Assembly (NCBI GenBank): GCA_028583405.1
Contig: JAPTMU010000278.1
Span: forward strand, 186,001 to 250,000
DNA: 64,000 bases
Source of the DNA: Pogonophryne albipinna
Taxonomy: Eukaryota > Chordata > Actinopteri > Perciformes > Artedidraconidae
Direction of reading: 5' to 3'
This document shows, piece by piece, positions 35,701 through 47,937 of this stretch. Each line of letters begins with the position of its first letter. Position 1 is the first letter of the stretch. The position numbers and the translations under genes were made by a program. The notes under the pieces were generated by a model. The model did not search any database. It saw nothing but the letters and a program-made list of their open reading frames with translations, and had not been told where the DNA came from.

Positions 35701-38700
35701 GTGATCTATGGGCATGATGTCATTACGTGATCTATGGGCATGATGTCATTACGTGATCTATGGGCATGATGTCATTACGTGATCTATGGGCATGATGTCA
35801 TTACGTGATCTATGAGGCATGATGTCATTACGTGATCTATGGGCATGATGTCATTACGTGATCTATGGGCATGATGTCATTACGTGATCTATGGGCATGA
35901 TGTCATTACGTGATCTATGAGCATGATGTCATTACGTGATCTATGGGCATGATGTCATTACGTGATCTATGGGCATGATGTCATTACGTGATCTATGGGC
36001 ATGATGTCATTACGTGATCTATGGGCATGATGTCATTACGTGATCTATGGGCATGATGTCATTACGTGATCTATGGGCATGATGTCATTACGTGATCTAT
36101 GGGCATGATGTCATTACGTGATCTATGAGCATGATGTCATTACGTGATCTATGGGCATGATGTCATTACGTGATCTATGGGCATGATGTCATTACGTGAT
36201 CTATGGGCATGATGTCATTACGTGATCTATGGAGCATGATGTCATTACGTGATCTATGAGCATGATGTCATTACGTGATCTATGGGCATGATGTCATTAC
36301 GTGATCTATGGGCATGATGTCATTACGTGATCTATGGGCATGATGTCATTACGTGATCTATGGGCATGATGTCATTACGTGATCTATGGGCATGATGTCA
36401 TTACGTGATCTATGGGCATGATGTCATTACGTGATCTATGGGCATGATGTCATTACGTGATCTATGGGCATGATGTCATTACGTGATCTATGGGCATGAT
36501 GTCATTACGTGATCTATGAGCATGATGTCATTACGTGATCTATGGGCATGATGTCATTACGTGATCTATGGGCATGATGTCATTACGTGATCTATGGGCA
36601 TGATGTCATTACGTGATCTATGGGCATGATGTCATTACGTGATCTATGGGCATGATGTCATTACGTGATCTATGGGCATGATGTCATTACGTGATCTATG
36701 GGCATGATGTCATTACGTGATCTATGGGCATGATGTCATTACGTGATCTATGGGCATGATGTCATTACGTGATCTATGGGCATGATGTCATTACGTGATC
36801 TATGAGCATGATGTCATTACGTGATCTATGGGCATGATGTCATTACGTGATCTATGGGCATGATGTCATTACGTGATCTATGGGCATGATGTCATTACGT
36901 GATCTATGGGCATGATGTCATTACGTGATCTATGGGCATGATGTCATTACGTGATCTATGGGCATGATGTCATTACGTGATCTATGAGCATGATGTCATT
37001 ACGTGATCTATGGGCATGATGTCATTACGTGATCTATGGGCATGATGTCATTACGTGATCTATGAGGCATGATGTCATTACGTGATCTATGGGCATGATG
37101 TCATTACGTGATCTATGGGCATGATGTCATTACGTGATCTATGGGCATGATGTCATTACGTGATCTATGGGCATGATGTCATTACGTGATCTATGAGCAT
37201 GATGTCATTACGTGATCTATGAGCATGATGTCATTACGTGATCTATGGCATGATGTCATACGTGATCATGGCATGATGTCATTACGTGATCTATGAGCAT
37301 GATGTCATTACGTGATCTATGGCATGATGTCAATTACGTGATCTATGGCATGATGTCATTACGTGATCTATGGGCATGATGTCATTACGTGATCTATGGC
37401 ATGATGTCATTACGTGATCTATGGGCATGATGTCAATTACGTGATCTATGAGGCATGATGTCATTACGTGATCTATGAGCATGATGTCATTACGTGATCT
37501 ATGAGGCATGATGTCATTACGTGATCTATGGGCATGATGTCATTACGTGATCTATGGCATGATGTCATTACGTGATCTATGGCATGATGTCATTACGTGA
37601 TCTATGGGCATGATGTCATTACGTGATCTATGGGCATGATGTCATTACGTGATCTATGGGCATGATGTCATTACGTGATCTATGGGCATGATGTCATTAC
37701 GTGATCTATGGGCATGATGTCATTACGTGATCTATGGGCATGATGTCATTACGTGATCTATGGCATGATGTCATTACGTGATCTATGGGCATGATGTCAT
37801 TACGTGATCTATGGGCATGATGTCATTACGTGATCTATGGGCATGATGTCATTACGTGATCTATGGGCATGATGTCATTACGTGATCTATGGGCATGATG
37901 TCATTACGTGATCTATGGGCATGATGTCATTACGTGATCTATGGGCATGATGTCATTACGTGATCTATGGGCATGATGTCATTACGTGATCTATGGGCAT
38001 GATGTCATTACGTGATCTATGGGCATGATGTCATTACGTGATCTATGGGCATGATGTCATTACGTGATCTATGGGCATGATGTCATTACGTGATCTATGG
38101 GCATGATGTCATTACGTGATCTATGGGCATGATGTCATTACGTGATCTATGGGCATGATGTCATTACGTGATCTATGGGCATGATGTCATTACGTGATCT
38201 ATGGGCATGATGTCATTACGTGATCTATGGGCATGATGTCATTACGTGATCTATGGGCATGATGTCATTACGTGATCTATGAGCATGATGTCATTACGTG
38301 ATCTATGGGCATGATGTCATTACGTGATCTATGGGCATGATGTCATTACGTGATCTATGGGCATGATGTCATTACGTGATCTATGGGCATGATGTCATTA
38401 CGTGATCTATGGGCATGATGTCATTACGTGATCTATGGGCATGATGTCATTACGTGATCTATGGGCATGATGTCATTACGTGATCTATGGGCATGATGTC
38501 ATTACGTGATCTATGGGCATGATGTCATTACGTGATCTATGGGCATGATGTCATTACGTGATCTATGGGCATGATGTCATTACGTGATCTATGGGCATGA
38601 TGTCATTACGTGATCTATGGCATGATGTCATGATGTCATTACGTGATCTATGGGCATGATGTCATTACGTGATCTATGGGCATGATGTCATTACGTGATC

Positions 38701-39749
38701 TATGAGCATGATGTCATTACGTGATCTATGGGCATGATGTCATTACGTGATCTATGGGCATGATGTCATTACGTGATCTATGAGCATGATGTCATTACGT
38801 GATCTATGGGCATGATGTCATTACGTGATCTATGGGCATGATGTCATTACGTGATCTATGAGCATGATGTCATCACGTGATCTATGAGCATGATGTCATT
38901 ACGTGATCTATGAGCATGATGTCATTACGTGATCTATGGGCATGATGTCATTACGTGATCTATGAGCATGATGTCATTACGTGATCTATGAGCATGATGT
39001 CATTACGTGATCTATGAGCATGATGTCATTACGTGATCTATGGGCATGATGTCATTACGTGATCTATGGGCATGATGTCATTACGTGATCTATGAGCATG
39101 ATGTCATTACGTGATCTATGGGCATGATGTCATTACGTGATCTATGAGCATAATGTCATTACGTGATCTATGGGCATGATGTCATTACGTGATCTATGGG
39201 CATGATGTCATTACGTGATCTATGAGCATGATGTCATTACGTGATCTATGAGCATGATGTCATTACGTGATCTATGGGCATGATGTCATTACGTGATCTA
39301 TGGGCATGATGTCATTACGTGATCTAAGAGCATGATGTCATTACGTGATCTATCGGCATGATGTCATTACGTGATCTATGGGCATGATGTCATTACGTGA
39401 TCTATGGGCATGATGTCATTACGTGATCTATGGGCATGATGTCATTACGTGATCTATGGGCATGATGTCATTACGTGATCTATGAGCATGATGTCATTAC
39501 GTGATCTATGGGCATGATGTCATTACGTGATCTATGGGCATGATGTCATTACGTGATCTATGGGCATGATGTCATTACGTGATCTATGGGCATGATGTCA
39601 TTACGTGATCTATGGGCATGATGTCATTACGTGATCTATGGGCATGATGTCATTACGTGATCTATGAGCATGATGTCATTACGTGATCTATGAGCATGAT
39701 GTCATTACGTGATCTATGGGCATGATGTCATTACGTGATCTATGAGCAT
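29775..39749. repeat. 26-bp satellite array, right block (~384 units)
   Basis: This continues the array of the left block in the same orientation and phase after the retroelement and its ATTAC duplication. The G variant dominates 35,580-38,620. The run from about 37,600 to 38,280 is almost pure G units, indicating recent homogenisation. The array ends at GAGCAT (39,749), where the 21-bp satellite begins without spacer. Confidence 0.98.
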
Positions 39750-41255
39750 CTATGCTCGTGGATCTCACATCTCTGCTCGTGGATCTCAACTCTCTGCTCG
39801 TGGATCTCAACTCTCTGCTCGTGGATCTCAACTCTCTGCTCGTGGATCTCACATCTCTGCTCGTGGATCTCAACTCTCTGCTCGTGGATCTCAAATCTCT
39901 GCTCGTGGATCTCAACTCTCTGCTCGTGGATCTCAACTCTCTGCTCGTGGATCTCAACTCTCTGCTCGTGGATCTCAACTCTCTGCTCGTGGATCTCAAC
40001 TCTCTGCTCGTGGATCTCACATCTCTGCTCGTGGATCTCAACTCTCTGCTCGTGGATCTCAACTCTCTGCTCGTGGATCTCAACTCTCTGCTCGTGGATC
40101 TCAAATCTCTACTCGTGGATCTCTAATCTCTGCTCGTGGATCTCAACTCTCTGCTCGTGGATCTCTAATCTCTGCTCGTGGATCTCTAATCTCTACTCGT
40201 GGATCTCTAATCTCTACTCGTGGATCTCAACTCTCTGCTCGTGGATCTCAACTCTCTGCTCGTGGATCTCACATCTCCGCTCGTGGATCTCAACTCTCTG
40301 CTCGTGGATCTCAACTCTCCGCTCGTGGATCTCAACTCTCCGCTCGTGGATCTCTAATCTCTGCTCGTGGATCTCTAATCTCTGCTCGTGGATCTCACAT
40401 CTCCGCTCGTGGATCTCAACTCTCTGCTCGTGGATCTCACATCTCCGCTCGTGGATCTCAACTCTCCGCTCGTGGATCTCACATCTCCGCTCGTGGATCT
40501 CACATCTCCGCTCGTGGATCTCAACACTCCGCTCGTGGATCTTAACTCTCTGCTTGTGGATCTCAACTCTCTGCTCGTGGATCTCAAATCTCTGCTCGTG
40601 GATCTCAAATCTCTGCTCGTGGATCTCAACTCTCCGCTCGTGGATCTCACATCTCCGCTCGTGGATCTCAACACTCCGCTCGTGGATCTCAACTCTCCGC
40701 TCGTGGATCTCAACTCTCTGCTCGTGGATCTCAAATCTCTGCTCGTGGATCTCAACTCTCCGCTCGTGGATCTCAAATCTCTGCTCGTGGATCTCAACTC
40801 TCTGCTCGTGGATCTCAAATCTCTGCTCGTGGATCTCACATCTCTGCTCGTGGATCTCAACTCTCTGCTCGTGGATCTCAACTCTCTGCTCGTGGATCTC
40901 ACATCTCTGCTCGTGGATCTCACATCTCTGCTCGTGGATCTCACATCTCTGTTCGTGGATCTCACATCTCTGCTCGTGGATCTCACATCTCTGCTCGTGG
41001 ATCTCAACTCTCTGCTCGTGGATCTCAAATCTCTGCTCGTGGATCTCAAATCTCTGCTCGTGGATCTCAACTCTCTGCTCGTGGATCTCAAATCTCTGCT
41101 CGTGGATCTCAAATCTCTGCTCGTGGATCTCAACTCTCTGCTCGTGGATCTCAACTCTCTGCTCGTGGATCTCAAATCTCTGCTCGTGGATCTCAAATCT
41201 CTGCTCGTGGATCTCAAATCTCTGCTCGCGGATCTCTCATTTCTACTCGTGGATC
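39750..41255. repeat. 21-bp satellite array (~72 units)
   Basis: Units of 21 bp share the core CTCGTGGATCTC followed by CAACTC, CACATC, CAAATC or TAATC variants and CTG or CCG. The length is a multiple of three and lacks stops in several frames, so long artefactual open frames arise on both strands (for example 541 codons from 39,735). It shares CGTG-GATCT with the adjacent 26-bp unit. The right edge decays gradually from 41,228. Confidence 0.95.
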
Positions 41256-41645
41256 GTCTTTTTCCACACATGGAATTTTGAGACATATTTTCCGCCGCTC
41301 TCGGCTAAAATCTACTCGTGTCACTCGGTGATTTTCGGAAACCACGTGATTGCCTGCTGATGACGACATTTCTGCATGATTTCAAAGTAAGAGCATGACG
41401 GTTTGTTTAATGCTGTTTTTTTATAATGAACGGCGGAGCGTTAGATGCATTCTTTTTCACCATCATCGTCATCATGTTATAGTGATACAGTTAGTTTGTG
41501 TTAGTTTATTGGATCAATACAACATATTGAGCACTTTCGTTGATGTTGAAGTACAGGCTATACGCGTTTCGGGTCCGGGGGGAGCAGCTGGCAGCGAAGC
41601 AGATAAAACTCTTTCTTCATGGTTTGTTGTGTATTCAGTCAAGCG
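41256..41645. other. degenerate satellite edge and unassigned sequence
   Basis: Isolated CTACTCGTG motifs persist to about 41,325, and 41,344-41,370 resembles a diverged 26-bp unit. Beyond that no gene or repeat is recognised. Confidence 0.5.
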
Positions 41646-41740
41646 GCTTTAGTAACTCGTGCGCACGAGTTACCAAAGCGTGCGCACAAGTTACTAAAGC
41701 GTGCGCACGAGAAAGTAAAACGTGGCCACGTTTTATTTAT
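41646..41740. repeat. CGTGCGCACG minisatellite, left palindrome edge
   Basis: About three units of a 21-bp repeat (GTTACTAAAGCGTGCGCACG type) are followed by an 18-bp perfect palindrome AAAACGTGGCCACGTTTT near 41,717-41,734. The core TCGTGCGCACGA is itself a perfect 12-bp palindrome. Confidence 0.9.
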
Positions 41741-43178
41741 TTTTCACTCAATGAACCCTCCAGGGCTCCGTAGTAAGGCAATACATGAATGTCACTAAAA
41801 GCCTTGTCTCTACATTACAATAAAATATAAAAAATAATTGACTAATTAATTTTAATAAAAATTCAAGTTAGTATTAAAGGCATCAAAAGACAGAAATGTA
41901 TAATTTTTTCTTTAATAGAAATGTTTCTTCTGCCCGTAAAGTGTCCAAACCGGGCTTGTCTGGATAAGCGCATTTTTAAAACATAGTCATTGTCCATTCC
42001 GGTTTCAGTTGGATTATTTGTCAGTTGCTCCGATCAGATCGGTCTCCTCCATTTTGTAGATTATTTACGACTTTTGAATCCACATAAACACATCGGCAAA
42101 ATCCTGCTTTCTTTGAGCGTGTGTTTTAAACAGTTTAATCCCTTTGTGAATTGTTTCCACTTCCGCGCCGTCCTTTAATTTCTCCATACAGCGGGAATCC
42201 AAATGAATGAATCCTGAGTCCAATAGCCATCAAAGTCTCTCCAATAGTGCTCCTTAATTACGCTTTCATCCTCCTTTAACAAAACACTTCACATTCATCC
42301 AGTTTGTGACAGTAGTTGTAGCATTTTTGAGACTTTTAAACTTAATTACCGCTGTTGCGCCCCCCCCCCCCAATGTGTGTGTGTGTGTGGGGGGGGGGGG
42401 GGGCGCAACTTCCAACAGGAGTCATTTGGGGGGGCTCTTGGGGAAAAAAGGTTGGGAACCACTGCATTAGAGGGAAAATCATACTTTTATATCAGGATGC
42501 TTTGACTGAAGTAAGTGTTTTTTTTACCTGTTCAAAATTCTCACAAAAACCAGAGCGGATTATTAATTTCAGAGGTTGTGTGATTCTTTATTCTCGCTTC
42601 ACTGTCAGTGCCCATTACATCTAGAATATATGTTATTACTTTGGCCAGCATGATCTGGATCCAGATTAGGTTTCATTGAAGTGCTTTCATCGTTTTAGCA
42701 GCAGCACATTTACTCAGACAGGTGTGTGTGTGTGGAATTATTTATTGGGATGTTACCAGATGACATTCAGATGCTTGAGATTGTGTAAAATGTAATACAG
42801 TAAATCTGTCTTTAAAGCAAAGCTGAATGAAGAGGAGTAAAAAGTACATTACGTCTCATATGAAGTGGACTAGAGGTATAGCAGAAGTACTCAGGTAAAG
42901 TAGGCTACCATAGACTGTATACATATACAGTACAATATATATTGGAAGTGTTCTTAAGCACAGTAAGGAAATGTATGCTACCAAGTTACTTTCTATGTTG
43001 AATTGCTATTCAAGGAGCAGATTGTAGTTAAAAATATAAAAGATAACACCTGAGAGCCAGAGAGCTGTTAGAGCAGAGATAGGCTCTTTTCTCTAAGCTG
43101 AGTTTAGTCTAATAAGTTTCAAACTGAGGTCAGATCGATGCTCAGCGGCCTCTGCTGGTAAGAAAGGTCAATAAGAAA
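41741..43178. other. non-coding arm sequence
   Basis: No gene is supported. A hAT-like terminus lies at 42,450-42,464 (CAGTGGTTCCCAACC on the minus strand) next to polyC and GT/polyG runs at 42,358-42,402. The mirror copy is 61,384-62,790. Confidence 0.6.
42450..42464 (-). mobile_element. hAT-like transposon terminus
   Basis: The reverse complement CAGTGGTTCCCAACC is the classic end of Charlie-type hAT elements. The other end is not clear. The mirror copy is at 62,098-62,112. Confidence 0.45.
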
Positions 43179-43488
43179 CATGTGTCCCCTCTTCTTCATG
43201 TCTCTTCTACATCAACATGTGTCCCCTCTTCTTCATGTCTCTTCTACGTCAACATGTGTCCCCTCTTCTTCATGTTTCTTCTACATCAACATGTGTCCCC
43301 TCTTCTTCATGTCTCTCCTACATCAACATGTGTCCCCTCTTCGTCATGTCTCTTCTACATCAACATGTGTCCCCTCTTCTTCATGTCTCTTCTACATCAA
43401 CATGTGTCCCCTCTTCTTCATGTCTCTTCTACATCAACATGTGTCCCCTCTTCTTCATGTCTCTTCTACATCAACATGTGTCCCCTCT
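43179..43488. repeat. 37-bp minisatellite, left arm (~8 units)
   Basis: Units contain CATGTGTCCCCTCTTC and TCTCTTCTACATCAA. Because 37 is not a multiple of three, the overlapping open frames here are not genes. The right arm has about 14 units. Confidence 0.95.
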
Positions 43489-43970
43489 GTGGAAAGAGAC
43501 TCTGAAAGTTTCAGGAACAAAGATTCTCTCTGTTTTTGTCCTGATCCATTTCTATAAAAACCTGTCTGAAAATGAGCTGATCAGATTTTGGCCACTTTAT
43601 GATGTCACAACATTGTTTTGGCTTGAGTAACCATTAGCCAATCAGCAACCAAGGTAACCCCCCCCCCCCCCTTATCACCTGAATCTCCTCCTAGAGCACC
43701 ATTGAGTTCTTTGTAACAAAATGTCTCTCAGAGGGGCGTGGGGAGGGGCTCCTTATTTTCATCTAAAGTAACAGACAGAGAATCAGCACTTTGGAAACAG
43801 GGCTGAAACAGAGGGGATTATGGGTAATGCTGCAATGATCTGTTTGGTGTTTCAGCCAATCGGAGACATGTTCTGGATATATCTGAGACCTGTGATATAT
43901 TGATGAAAAACAGTAAAATAGGGGACCTTTAAAACTAAGTATTTTCTTTAAAGGCTCTAAAACTGTCCAA
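43489..43970. other. upstream region of Ig gene, left arm
   Basis: A polyC run lies at about 43,659-43,671. No convincing signal-peptide exon was found between the minisatellite and the Ig exon. Confidence 0.5.
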
Positions 43971-45948
43971 ATGTTCTTCTCCGCAGCACTGCCTCTTGCA
44001 TGTCTTCCCTCTCAGCCTGTCGAGGCCGTGGAGGGAGGATCAGCGACTCTTCAGTGTCGTCTGGACCCCCCCATCAACCTGTCCTCTAGAACAGTGGAAT
44101 GGAATAGAGGACACACCCTTTACGTTCATGTTTATCGAAGTCGGCGCGATGACCCTGATTCCCAGATGCTTCAGTACAGAGACAGAACCACTCTGAATCA
44201 TGGAGACCTGACCAGAGGAGTCTCGACTCTGACCATCTCCAACATATCTCTGTCTGACAATGGGTCTTATGAAGTCTATCTCCCACAGCTGGAGGTCAGA
44301 TGTTCGACTCACCTCACCGTCGGTAAGAGTTTAATACTGAACAGCCTGGAAGCCCTGAGAGGCAAAACAATTACCAGCATATCAGCATCTTTTGATAACA
44401 ACCCACAAACCCCACAAAACTCAAAGCCCAAAACTCACCTTAAACATTACAATGTGTGTTTATGACTTTAAGAAACAGGAAGGGGAAAAGGGTTTTGACA
44501 GATTTATTGTTTTTAAAGGTTTTTTCCTCACTTGACTCTCAAGGCCTGTAGTTATTTTCTTGTTGAACAGTCACTTAATGAATCTGCAGATAATGACTCC
44601 TGTTGTCCCTAAATAAGACCTCTCTCATTTGAAACAGTAACAAAGGAGCAAGAGAACCAGACCAAGAGGAACGACTCCAGCACAACCTCACCTCCAGCTG
44701 GAGAGAGAAATGGTACATTATTTTAAACCTCTGTAGAGAAATGTAGAGTCTTTGTCCCTCTGGGTAAAGGACAGTCTGATAGTGGGAGCTGATGTGAAAC
44801 TGCATCACCTTGGCTCTTCTTGTGAACTGAAATCTCCTCTGATTGTATTCCAGATGCTTCAAACAGAGAGGCTGGTCGTGCTGCTATCATTCCCACAGTT
44901 CTCCTGATTCTCATTCTCGTTGTTCTGCTGGTTCTGAAGAGTGGGAAGATCCGTAAGTTACAAAACTAAACAAATATCACAATATGTCTGACCCAACACA
45001 CTCACTGGCCACTTTATTAGGTACACCTGTAACTGCTCGTTAAGGCAAATATGTAATCAGCCAATCAAGTGGCAGCATCCACTGCATTGAGGCATGTAGA
45101 CCTGGTGGAGTTCAAACAGCATCAAACGGGGAAGAAAGGGGATCTAATAGGGCTTTCACACCAACGTGGTTCCCGTTCTAGCTCCGTTCTTGAGCTTTTC
45201 TGGTTCAGAACCGGTTTTTCTTTTCAGCCCCCATTTTGTTCACACCGCCCAGAGCCCGACTGGTGCTGCCGCTGCTGCGTCATGACGTCACCGTTTACGG
45301 CGAGCCTACAGCTATTTGTTTACGTGTTTAAAAAAGCACCAGAAGCGTACACACATCTAAGTTGTTCGTGCCCCTCCACTTTTGTACATAAAAAAACGCC
45401 ACTGCATTTACTGGACTTAGGTAAAGTACAAGTACCTCAAAAATGTACTTGAGTGTTTTCAGTGTATGCTACTCTATACTTCTACTCCACTACATTTAAA
45501 AATAATGATATTGTAGTTTTCTTCCACTACAGTTATTTGAAAACGTTAGTAACTTTTAGATTTAGATGATTATCTAATACAAACGTTTAATATGATTTAA
45601 AGTAAAACAAACAGTATCCAATATCAGAATACAAGGCAATGGCTTAGGAGAGAAACTCCCTCTGAGGGAGCACAGGGATTGTAGCCTTTGCAGACCATTT
45701 ACATGCACTGAAACCTGAAGAACTACAGGAGAGGGAGAACCCAGAGAGCAGAACAGGGCCTCAGAACACACAACCTGTCCTAATTGTATGAAGTCTCTAA
45801 AACTGTGTTTAATGTTTTCACAGCGATTTGTAAGAAAGAAGGAGAGCCAAAGACCTCAGAGGGAGATCAGCAGAGCGCTGCAGAAGAAGGCCTGGTGGGG
45901 TCAGAGGTCACAGACAGCAACAATCAACCATCACATACGGTCTATTAA
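43971..45948 (+). CDS. butyrophilin/MOG-like Ig-domain type I membrane protein, left copy
   Basis: Four exons join in frame: 43,987-44,322 (V-set Ig), 44,638-44,712 (stalk), 44,854-44,952 (transmembrane) and 45,824-45,948 (tail, TAA). All three introns are GT-AG and all junctions are phase 1. The Ig exon has GGSATLQC (B-strand Cys), the core VEW tryptophan and DNGSYEVY, where the second disulphide Cys expected after Tyr is Val; a Cys occurs nine residues later (EVRC). The stalk carries N-glycosylation sequons (NQT, NDS). The TM exon is IIPTVLLILILVVLLVL. The tail ends SHTVY and lacks a B30.2 domain and a clear ITIM. The signal exon is missing, or is replaced by an in-frame ATG at 43,971 (MFFSAALPLACL). 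The family is involved in immune regulation; the ligand is unknown. Confidence 0.75.
45001..45560. repeat. intron 3 interspersed repeats, left arm
   Basis: CACTGGCCACTTTATTAGGT (from 45,003) is the start of a repeat common in fish genomes, possibly CACTA-like. It is followed by a MITE-like segment beginning GGGCTTTCACACCAACG (about 45,149) and by an AGTACTTGAGT-type repeat to about 45,560. None has coding capacity. Confidence 0.4.
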
Positions 45949-45995
45949 AGGGTCAATCAAGGCAGAATAGACCTTTCTATATCCCCTGACCAACA

Positions 45996-46274
45996 TAGGG
46001 CTGGGCCATCAATCAATATAACATCTATATTGTGACAGACGAGGTATCACGTTGGATTCATGATATATGTGTTTTCTCTCTTCCATGTTTTTAAAGCAGC
46101 ATTACATTGAAATCATGTCATTCACAAACTAGCATTACCTGTTTTACCCACTAGGTGGTGATATCCATGTGACTTAAAAGAAACAACAAATATAAGTCCT
46201 GCAGTTTTATCACAATGATGATATCTGTATTTATGAAAATATTGTGATATATGATCCATACTGGCCAGTCCTAG
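45996..46274. mobile_element. hAT-like MITE with TAGGGCTGGGCC ends
   Basis: Imperfect terminal inverted repeats TAGGGCTGGGCC and GGCCAGTCCTA bound an AT-rich interior with ATATTGTGATA-type motifs. The mirror copy is at 58,068-58,346. Confidence 0.6.
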
Positions 46275-46946
46275 AATAAACCATCTCTTTATAAGGTTTA
46301 AAATAATTCTTTCCTTTTATAAGTAATTTATTAGAGACAAATCTAAACATCCGTATATGATATGTTTCATCACTAATTGACCCAGGAGTTTTTCAGGTCA
46401 CTAAACTCTTAGTTATTACTATATTTGGAAAAACATTCATCAGCGTTTCTGATAAGCAGAAAGAGATTGATCCATGTTCAATTTAATAATAACAAAAATC
46501 TATTAATTGGTATCAAAATGTCTTAAATCAATCTTTCAAACATTGTTTTAACTCCGAAAGAAGGGAAGGATATTACGAATCTTATTTTTTTATAAAATGT
46601 TCATTTCTTTGTATTTTCTGGAAACGGTTTTGTAAAATTGGTCTTGAATTTAATTCTGAGTGGCATCAAAAGTCTGGAATCTGACTCTCGTTGAATTATA
46701 AGATTGTTTCCAGCACCTTGTTGAGTCTCTGCCACCAAGAGTTAAGACCAAAGAGGGTCCATCCACTATCAAGGTGAACCTCAGGGGTGTCCAAACTGCT
46801 GCCTGTTGTCCTCTTTCAATTGTCCCTCAGCAAACTCTCAAAGTTTATTGCAATACGGCCCAAATGTGACTCAATTACTGGACATCAAACACACTGTTTC
46901 CACACATTCATAAAAATATGTCTAATATGTATATATTAGTCGTTTA

Positions 46947-46952
46947 AATAAA
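46947..46952 (+). terminator. candidate poly(A) signal, Ig gene
   Basis: AATAAA lies about 1 kb beyond the stop codon, in an AT-rich context. It is the clearest canonical signal downstream, but it is not proven to be used. Confidence 0.3.
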
Positions 46953-47106
46953 GTTTTTTACTATTTACCAGAAAACTGCTTTGGACCTTTTCTCTTTGTA
47001 TTTACCTGTTGTTGGATTTGTTTTGAATGTTGTCCTCCGTTTGTTAATATATATTCTACCTCTATACTTATATACATATACTTCTAGCCGAAATAACACA
47101 TTTTGT

Positions 47107-47937
47107 CGCTGGGCGCTTTACAATCTGTAAAACTTATGACACTAAGATTTTCATCGTCATGACTACACTGTAGCTACGTATGACTGATACAAGCCTGAAC
47201 TTTGAACCCTCGGTCCTCAGACGCTCGATCATATGAAACACTTCCTAGAATAAACATTTTATCAGGAAAGCTGAAAAGGAGGAAGTTTAAATCTTTCAGG
47301 ACGGACATCCAACAAAATGTGTTCAAAATAAAAAACATTCTAAAATAAACGTAATTGTATATAAATGTTGTTCCTGCATTGAAACCTGTTCTTTAAGTTG
47401 ATCAGAGAGATGGCCCAGTTGAGTTCCTGTGACCCTGTACTTCTTTACTTCCAACAGCTTTAAAGCAGAGCTGTTTGGAGAGCTCCTCAGTTTCTAGAAC
47501 AGTCTCCGAGCAGACGAACACAGAACATGCTCCTGATATCAGAGCTAACACTTTAGCACACAGGAGGACTCTCACTACTCTTCTCTGAAAGTCATTGTTG
47601 AGGCTTCAAAGGGGACGGATAGCACACACTACTTTATCTACTAACTATTTTAAACAATTACTTTTTACTTCACCAATTTAGACTATTGTGTCTGGGTCCA
47701 TTGCATCAAATCGGTTTAAATGACAGGTTTTAATGTTTTATATAATAATTCAAAGCTTTAACAAAACACTCAACCGTACGATCTACCTCTACACAGGCGG
47801 TTATTTCCCTGCACAGAGAGTTAGTGGGGGGTCTGAGGTGTCACAGGGAGAGGGGGGTATGTTATTCACTACGGCCCTCAGTAATGTCGGGGGTACTCTC
47901 TCCCTGAAACTCGCTGTTATCCCACCTTGCTTTAAAA
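47107..47937 (+). other. LINE-associated flank, left arm
   Basis: This is the mirror of the first-copy segment 2,859-3,694. A frame at 47,733-47,963 encodes [14 protein letters not shown], recognisable LINE sequence just upstream of the RT. One extra A near 47,933 shifts it out of frame with the RT. Confidence 0.6.

Larger units (their letters stand above)
45949..47106. other. 3' flank of Ig gene, left arm
   Basis: It contains a hAT-like MITE (45,996-46,274) and a candidate polyadenylation signal AATAAA at 46,947-46,952. Otherwise nothing is recognised. Confidence 0.55.

Noticed and set aside
9205..41255. CRISPR-like regular repeats
   Set aside because: The 26-bp and 21-bp units are contiguous with no unique spacers, and the context is a vertebrate genome. 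These are satellites.
39735..41360. 541-codon open frame (LCSWIST repeats) and overlapping frames including an RSTSREL repeat on the minus strand
   Set aside because: A 21-bp unit without stops opens several frames at once on both strands. There is no unique domain, promoter or splice evidence, so this is an artefact of the repeat.
43827..43870. Possible signal-peptide exon for the Ig gene (MGNAAMICLVFQ)
   Set aside because: Too short and weakly hydrophobic, with no donor giving the phase-1 junction needed. The region looks like ordinary upstream sequence.
45069..45452. 127-codon open frame in Ig intron 3
   Set aside because: It overlaps interspersed repeats and has no recognisable domain. 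The mirrored copy is explained by the palindrome.
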